9,634 nucleotides of DNA from the NCBI GenBank assembly GCA_051009015.1, contig JBPCWZ010000088.1:1-9634 (forward strand), written 5' to 3'. Origin of the DNA: JAHRAH01 sp051009015 (lineage in GTDB: Bacteria; Pseudomonadota; Gammaproteobacteria; Tethybacterales; Persebacteraceae). The position numbers and the translations under genes are program-made. Shown here one piece after another: positions 5,952-9,634 of the stretch. The notes under the pieces were generated by a model. That model was not told the origin of the DNA and did not search any database. It worked only from the letters and a program-made list of their open reading frames with translations. Positions within the stretch are counted from its first letter, which is position 1, and every line of letters starts with the position of its first letter.

Positions 5952-6860
5952 ATGAAACATCCCGCCGTTGTGATAGCGCGCACGATTGGCGATTTGCATA
6001 AACTGCGCGCGGCTTTGCCTGTTGCCCGAAAGGTTGAAAAGATCGCCCTTGTGCCGACAATGGGCGCATTACACGAAGGGCATTTGTCGCTTGTCCGGAA
6101 GGCGCGGAAATTTGCCGGTGTTGTTGTTGTCAGCATTTATGTCAATCCTTTGCAGTTTGGCGCGGGCGAGGATTTTGCCGACTATCCGCGCGGTTTGGCA
6201 AGGGATTGCAAGATGCTTGCGGGTTTGGCGGATATTGTTTTCGCCCCGGGCGACAAACAAATGTATCCGCAGCGGCAGGAAATAACGCTATCGCTGCCGC
6301 CGCTGGCGGCGGAGTTATGCGGGCATAGCCGCCCGGGGTTTTTTGAGGGCGTCGCTATGGCGGTTTGCAAGTTGTTGAATATCGTCCGCCCCGATTATGC
6401 GCTGTTTGGCAAAAAGGATTATCAGCAATGGATTTTGATGAAGTTAATGGCGCGGCAGTTGAATACCGGCGCGCAGATTATCGCCGGAAGAATCGTGCGC
6501 GAAAGCGACGGCTTGGCAATTAGTTCGCGCAATGCTTATCTGAATCCGTCCGAAAGAAAAACTGCCCCGCTGTTATACAAAACTTTGCAAGCAACGGCGG
6601 CGGCGATACAAGCGCACACGGGCGGCAAAAAGGAGCGGGCAAAAAAGCGCGCACAAGAGTATGCAAACAAACATGCAAAAGAATGCATTGCCGGGGCAAA
6701 AGCCAAACTGCAAGCGGCGGGTTTTGTCGTGGATTATATTGAGTTGCGCGATGCGACAACATTATCGCCACAACCGGACAAAAAAGCGATACTGCTAACC
6801 GCCGCAACAATAGGCAAAACCCGCCTCCTTGACAACATAGAACTGACCATTCCCGATTAA
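5952..6860 (+). CDS. panC: Pantothenate synthetase (pantoate-beta-alanine ligase)
   Basis: PanC joins pantoate and beta-alanine using ATP, through a pantoyl-adenylate, to make pantothenate. The 302-residue product has the family signature: ALVPTMGALHEGHLSLV (32-48), where HEGH is the nucleotidyltransferase HIGH-type motif, SIYVNPLQFG (61-70), EDFADYPR (73-80), GHSRPGFFEGVAMAVCKLLN (124-143), RPDYALFGKKDYQQ (146-159) and RESDGLAISSRNAYL (183-197, the KMSKS-like region). It is about 20 residues longer than E. coli PanC because of a lysine- and alanine-rich stretch around 220-250 (GGKKERAKKRAQEYANK). It is the last gene of the operon, translated right behind panB without a clear ribosome binding site, so coupling is likely. 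It converges with the methyltransferase gene. Confidence 0.96.
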   Translation: MKHPAVVIARTIGDLHKLRAALPVARKVEKIALVPTMGALHEGHLSLVRKARKFAGVVVVSIYVNPLQFGAGEDFADYPRGLARDCKMLAGLADIVFAPGDKQMYPQRQEITLSLPPLAAELCGHSRPGFFEGVAMAVCKLLNIVRPDYALFGKKDYQQWILMKLMARQLNTGAQIIAGRIVRESDGLAISSRNAYLNPSERKTAPLLYKTLQATAAAIQAHTGGKKERAKKRAQEYANKHAKECIAGAKAKLQAAGFVVDYIELRDATTLSPQPDKKAILLTAATIGKTRLLDNIELTIPD

Positions 6861-6895
6861 ACAAAATGCCGGATGTCATCGCCCGCCTTTTGTTT
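6859..6895. terminator. Possible weak terminator between convergent panC and the methyltransferase gene
   Basis: AAACAAAA at 6859-6866 and TTTTGTTT at 6888-6895 form an 8-bp AT stem around a poorly paired 21-base loop. It overlaps the panC stop and ends nine bases before the convergent gene, so it could act in both directions. The lack of a GC core makes it doubtful. Confidence 0.25.
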
Positions 6896-6904
6896 ATGGT
6901 ATCG

Positions 6905-7849
6905 TCAGCGTTTGATTATCAATAATTCGTGCGATTGTTTGGTGTGGTTGCGTTTGTCGTTTATGCGGTTGTATCCTATGCGGGTTTCGCCCTGCCCCAT
7001 TGTGTATTGCCATGCTACTTCCACAATGTCAAAATCCTTATACCATTCGCGCACAACGGAGCAATCGTTATAAGAAAGGATAAAACCGGCGCGGTGGGAG
7101 TGTAGCATATCGCGCAGTTTTTTGTGATTAAAGTTGTCGTGATGCACCGGAAAGTTTCGCATCGGGTAAATGCCGCGGAACATTTTGCTGTCGCCGCCCA
7201 GATAATACGGCGGGTCGCAATACAAAAACGCGCGGCGATGCGCGCCGATGGTGTCGGCAAAATCGGCGCATTCGGCATGCAAATCCCCGCCGTTAAAATC
7301 GCGCACCCGCGCTATCATGTTTTCATAGCGCACACCGTCGGCGTATATCTTTGACATCCAGCCCAGAAAGCCGGGACCATAGGAAAGGTTGTGATTGAAG
7401 TAATAATGCGCCGCCAATTCGTCCGGCGGCAGTTTGCTTTCGCCCTTCCAATGGGCGCGAAGGCGGGTTTTGACGGCGCGGTATTGTTCATCTGCCGGTT
7501 GCCATCGGGCAAGAAGAGTGTGCAACTTTTCGGGGGCGCGGATTTGCATTTGCCAATAGTTGACGAGAATGTCAAAGATGTCGCAAGCCAGCACTTTAAT
7601 GCCGAGATGCCGCGAACAGGCGATTTCCAGCGCACCGCCGCCCATAAAAGGGGATACTATCTTTTGCAGGTTTGCGGGCAGGTTTTCAATAATATGCCCG
7701 ACCGCCAAACTTTTGCCGCCGCCATAGCGCAAAGGCGAGCCGAGAAAGCGTTTGTATCTTTTTACCCCGGACAAAGCGCGCAAAAAAGCAACCCGCCGCT
7801 CTTTGCGAGTGCCTTCGGCAAAAAGACCGGCTGGCGCGGGATGCGGCAT
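6905..7849 (-). CDS. D12-class (Dam-like) DNA N6-adenine methyltransferase
   Basis: This enzyme transfers a methyl group from S-adenosylmethionine to adenine in a short DNA target. The 314-residue product has the alpha-class order of motifs: LGSPLRYGGGKSLAV (36-50, motif X), VSPFMGGGALEIA (65-77, motif I, cofactor binding), LACDIF (87-92, acidic end of strand 2), a long target-recognition part with FNHNLSYGPGFLGWMS (151-166), and LYCDPPYYLGG (209-219) with the catalytic DPPYY motif IV. GFILSYND (255-262) is a later conserved strand. The start is uncertain: ATG 7849 is used here, GTG 7867 or TTG 7870 would add a few residues, and the conserved core begins only near residue 36, so a later start is possible. 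There is no adjacent restriction enzyme, so it may be a solitary methyltransferase. The target sequence cannot be read from the protein. Confidence 0.88.
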   Translation of the reverse strand: MPHPAPAGLFAEGTRKERRVAFLRALSGVKRYKRFLGSPLRYGGGKSLAVGHIIENLPANLQKIVSPFMGGGALEIACSRHLGIKVLACDIFDILVNYWQMQIRAPEKLHTLLARWQPADEQYRAVKTRLRAHWKGESKLPPDELAAHYYFNHNLSYGPGFLGWMSKIYADGVRYENMIARVRDFNGGDLHAECADFADTIGAHRRAFLYCDPPYYLGGDSKMFRGIYPMRNFPVHHDNFNHKKLRDMLHSHRAGFILSYNDCSVVREWYKDFDIVEVAWQYTMGQGETRIGYNRINDKRNHTKQSHELLIIKR

Positions 7850-7851
7850 TT

Positions 7852-7877
7852 GCGAAAATTGTAGCACCAATTTTCGC
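7852..7877. promoter_or_regulatory. Perfect palindrome in the divergent promoter region
   Basis: GCGAAAATTG at 7852-7861 and CAATTTTCGC at 7868-7877 are perfect 10-base inverted arms around a six-base spacer (TAGCAC). On the minus strand the palindrome contains TGCTACAAT, which looks like an extended -10 for the methyltransferase gene. This is the layout expected of an operator, or of an RNA hairpin at the very start of the transcript. Confidence 0.5.
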
Positions 7878-7879
7878 TG

Positions 7880-7909
7880 TTGCGGTAATTCGGGCGGTTA
7901 TGTTATGAT
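7880..7909 (+). promoter_or_regulatory. Candidate promoter of the ankyrin gene pair
   Basis: TTGCGG at 7880-7885 and an extended -10 TGTTATGAT at 7901-7909 (hexamer TATGAT at 7904-7909) are 18 bases apart. They lie directly next to the 7852-7877 palindrome and about 25 bases upstream of the first ankyrin start codon. Confidence 0.4.
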
Positions 7910-7933
7910 AACGGCGTATTCGCAAAGAGGGAT

Positions 7934-8383
7934 ATGCAAATAACGATATTTCGCTGCTTTTTTGCCGCCGCCGTTTTGGCGGGGCTTTTCGCCATTATCG
8001 GCGGGGCGGCTTTTGCCGATGGCGATTTGTCGGCTTTGCATTATGTCGCCTCGTTTGGTCACTCCGATATCTTGCTTTCCTTTGCCGTGCCGGTGTCAGT
8101 TTTGCATCTGGCGGTGAAAAAGGGCGATATCGCCGAAGTCAAACGCCTGATAGCCGACGGGGCGAATGTCAATGCAAAAGATAACTTTGACATGACGCCT
8201 TTGCATTGGGCGGCACATAAGGGCAAAACCGAAATTGCCGATGCCCTTATCAAAGCGGGGGCGAATGTTTTTACGCGTACGAATGCGGGATTCACCGCGT
8301 TGAACTTTGCCGAACGGCATGGGGAAAACAGCAAAATCGCGTGCTTTTTGCGGAAAGCGATGGGATGGCAAAACGCACAATAA
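7934..8383 (+). CDS. Small secreted ankyrin-repeat protein
   Basis: The 149-residue product starts with a clear signal peptide (hydrophobic residues 8-27, likely cut after GGAAFA at residue 28), so it should reach the periplasm or beyond. The mature part is almost all ankyrin repeat: a degenerate first unit (ALHYVASFGHSDILLSFAVP, 34-53), LHLAVKKGDIAEVKRLIADG (58-77), MTPLHWAAHKGKTEIADALI (87-106) and a partial last unit (FTALNFAERHGENS, 120-133). Such repeats bind other proteins. AGAGGGA at 7926-7932 precedes the ATG, close to the start. Its N-terminal two thirds is strikingly similar to the next gene in both protein and DNA, so the two arose by tandem duplication. This copy ends where its neighbour continues with more repeats and a nuclease-like domain. 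It may be a truncated paralogue, or a partner of the larger protein; the latter is speculation. Confidence 0.8.
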   Translation: MQITIFRCFFAAAVLAGLFAIIGGAAFADGDLSALHYVASFGHSDILLSFAVPVSVLHLAVKKGDIAEVKRLIADGANVNAKDNFDMTPLHWAAHKGKTEIADALIKAGANVFTRTNAGFTALNFAERHGENSKIACFLRKAMGWQNAQ

Positions 8384-8384
8384 A

Positions 8385-8399
8385 AGGAGAAATACCGTG
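8385..8399 (+). promoter_or_regulatory. Strong ribosome binding site setting a GTG start
   Basis: AGGAG at 8385-8389 lies seven bases before GTG 8397-8399. It begins directly after the stop codon of the first ankyrin gene. The GTG opens a frame with a good signal peptide; the first ATG in that frame (residue 10) would cut into it, so the GTG start is preferred. Confidence 0.7.
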
Positions 8400-9634
8400 A
8401 CAAAACTTTTGCGCGCTCTGGGCATGGTTTTCTTTGCCGCTGTCATCGGCGGGGCGGTTTTTGCCGATGGCGGTTTGTCGCTTTTGCATTATGTCGCCGC
8501 ATTCGGCAACCCCGATATTTTGCTTGCCTTTGCCGTGCCGGTGTCGGGTTTGCATCTGGCGGTGGAAAAGGGCGATATCGCCGAATTCAAACGCCTGATA
8601 GCCGATGGGGCGGATATTGACGCAAAAGATAAACTGGGCATGACGCTTTTGCATTGGGCGGCAGAGCAAGGTCAAACTCAAGCCGCACTTTTCTTTGTTA
8701 ATGCGGGGGCGGATGTCAATGCAAAAGATATCTTTGGCGACACGCCTTTGCATATCGCGGCATCCAGCGGTAAAACAGAAACCGTGCTTGCCCTTGTCAA
8801 TGCAGGGGCGGATATCAGGGCGAAAAATATCCCGGGCAGAACGCCTTTTAATTTGGCGATATATCACGGTCAAACCAAAACCGCAATTACACTTGTTAAA
8901 GCGGGAGCGGATATTGACGCAAAAGATAAACTGGGCATGACGGATTTGCATTGGGCGGCAAAGCACGGTCGTACCCAAACCGCACTTACCCTTGTCAATG
9001 CGGGGGCGGCTATCGGGGCAAAAGATAACTATGGCTGGACGCCTTTGCATCGGGCAGCGCGTCATAGTCAAACCGAAACCATTATTGCCCTTGTCAAAGC
9101 GGGGGCGGATATCGGGGCGAAAAATAACAGTGGAGAAACTCCTTTGTGTGTTGCGGAACGGTTTGGTCACACTGAAACGGCGCGCGCCCTTGTCAAAGCG
9201 GCGGCGGATATTAAGGCGAAATCTGACGATAGCGGGACGCATTCGCGTTCGGCGGTGTATCAACCCGCCGCCCAAAGCACTAAAACCGGCGCCGCGGCGG
9301 GCGACTTTCACAGCAAGTTTCCGGCTCCCTATCGCACGACCGACGGGCGTTTTGTGCGCAGCAGAGCGGAAGTGATGATAGCCAACTATCTTTTCCACGC
9401 CCGCATCACCTATATCTACGAGCGCAAACTGCCGGTGAAGGAGATAGTTTATTGCGACTTCTACCTGCCGGATAAGAAGATTTATATTGAGTATTGGGGC
9501 TTGGAAAACGACCCGGAGTATCTCAAACGCAAGCGGAAAAAGTTGGCGGTGTATAAAAAATACGCCTTCAACCTGATACAACTGCACGATAACGAAGTGC
9601 AGAACCTTGACTACCACCTGTCGCGCCTGCTGTT
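8397..9634 (+). CDS. Secreted ankyrin-repeat protein with C-terminal PD-(D/E)XK-like nuclease domain, C-terminus cut by window edge
   Basis: The visible 412 residues are open to the window end. A signal peptide (MTKLLRALGM, hydrophobic to GGAVFA, likely cut near residue 23) is followed by a degenerate ankyrin unit (29-49) and about seven 33-residue repeats (50-275) of the type TPLHxAA..G.TETA.ALV.AGADI.AK. A linker (276-303) leads to a separate domain (304-412) with RTTDGRFVRSRAEVMIANYL (313-332), TYIYERKL (338-345), YCDFYLPDKKIYIEYWGLEN (352-371) and KRKRKKLAVYKKYAFNLIQL (377-396). The order of conserved Glu325, Glu342, Asp354 and Glu365, with nearby lysines and a strand-like NLIQL, fits PD-(D/E)XK nucleases related to Vsr/DUF559-type domains. 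From memory, close relatives of this domain occur in uncharacterised bacterial proteins. An exported nuclease could act on foreign DNA, competitors or a host. Its catalytic activity is inferred, not shown. Confidence 0.8.
   Translation, partial: MTKLLRALGMVFFAAVIGGAVFADGGLSLLHYVAAFGNPDILLAFAVPVSGLHLAVEKGDIAEFKRLIADGADIDAKDKLGMTLLHWAAEQGQTQAALFFVNAGADVNAKDIFGDTPLHIAASSGKTETVLALVNAGADIRAKNIPGRTPFNLAIYHGQTKTAITLVKAGADIDAKDKLGMTDLHWAAKHGRTQTALTLVNAGAAIGAKDNYGWTPLHRAARHSQTETIIALVKAGADIGAKNNSGETPLCVAERFGHTETARALVKAAADIKAKSDDSGTHSRSAVYQPAAQSTKTGAAAGDFHSKFPAPYRTTDGRFVRSRAEVMIANYLFHARITYIYERKLPVKEIVYCDFYLPDKKIYIEYWGLENDPEYLKRKRKKLAVYKKYAFNLIQLHDNEVQNLDYHLSRLL
8544..9221 (+). repeat. Tandem 99-base ankyrin-coding repeats
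   Basis: About seven consecutive 99-base units encode the ankyrin array. Most share blocks such as GCGGGGGCGGATAT and ACGCCTTTGCAT. Units two and five are almost identical over 35 bases (8611-8645 and 8908-8942), exactly 297 bases or three units apart, a sign of unequal recombination within the array. Confidence 0.75.
9306..9634 (+). other. Nuclease-like domain of the ankyrin fusion protein
   Basis: This stretch encodes residues 304-412, the region beyond the ankyrin array. Codon choice shifts here from the repeat pattern (GAT ATC, GCG GGG) to more TAT, TAC, AAG and GAG codons, which fits a domain of separate origin. Candidate catalytic residues are Glu325, Asp354 and Glu365, with Lys380-Lys382 or Lys361 as possible lysine ligands. 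The domain ends beyond the window. Confidence 0.65.

Noticed and set aside
8292..9617. A 441-codon open frame on the minus strand opposite the ankyrin array
   Set aside because: It is a by-product of the 99-base periodicity and codon bias of the plus-strand ankyrin gene. Its translation merely repeats the antisense of the array, and the plus strand has clear domains, a signal peptide and a ribosome binding site.
6905..9634. The methyltransferase plus the ankyrin-nuclease as a classical restriction-modification pair
   Set aside because: The nuclease-like protein has a signal peptide and an ankyrin array, which does not suit a cytoplasmic restriction enzyme. The pairing remains a speculation about linkage rather than a call.

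Overview
The window looks like chromosomal DNA of a proteobacterium, most likely a gammaproteobacterium. That placement is an inference. It rests on a heme O synthase start, a queA-tgt pair, an RsxE/RnfE-type membrane subunit, a panBC pair, and short intergenic palindromes of the ATTCCCGC/GCGGGAAT type known from Neisseria and other proteobacteria. The DNA is moderately GC-rich, and GCG and GCC alanine codons are very common. Signal-peptide-bearing ankyrin proteins at the right end would fit a host-associated or competitive lifestyle, but nothing in the window proves this.

Left part (1-2064, all genes on the minus strand): the N-terminal 69 codons of cyoE/ctaB (heme O synthase), cut by the window edge; a cluster of short palindromic repeats; a small secreted four-cysteine protein with its own terminator, ribosome binding site, extended -10 promoter and a hairpin in its leader; and a 244-residue cytoplasmic protein of unknown function with a conserved-looking motif. 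Intergenic repeats lie on both sides of the secreted-protein gene.

Middle part (2309-6860, plus strand): a compact five-gene run, queA - tgt - rsxE-like - panB - panC, with gaps of 7, 4, 17 and 6 bases. It is probably one transcript from a promoter near 2252-2280. QueA and Tgt perform two steps of tRNA queuosine modification. PanB and PanC make pantoate and pantothenate on the way to coenzyme A. The RsxE-like protein is one membrane subunit of an Rnf/Rsx/Nqr electron-transfer complex, and none of its partner subunits is nearby.

Right part (6905-9634): a solitary D12-class DNA adenine methyltransferase on the minus strand, convergent with panC and divergent from two tandem ankyrin genes. A perfect 10-bp-arm palindrome lies in the divergent promoter region. 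The first ankyrin gene is a short secreted protein. The second starts with GTG behind a strong ribosome binding site and runs off the window. It encodes a signal peptide, about seven ankyrin repeats and then a C-terminal domain that looks like a PD-(D/E)XK-type nuclease. This exported ankyrin-nuclease fusion, next to a shorter nuclease-less paralogue, is the most unusual thing in the window.

A composition signal runs through the whole window. By eye, GATC occurs only twice and GGCC about twice in 9.6 kb, far below chance, while the longer palindrome GATATC occurs twelve times. This suggests past or present selection against particular restriction or methylation sites.
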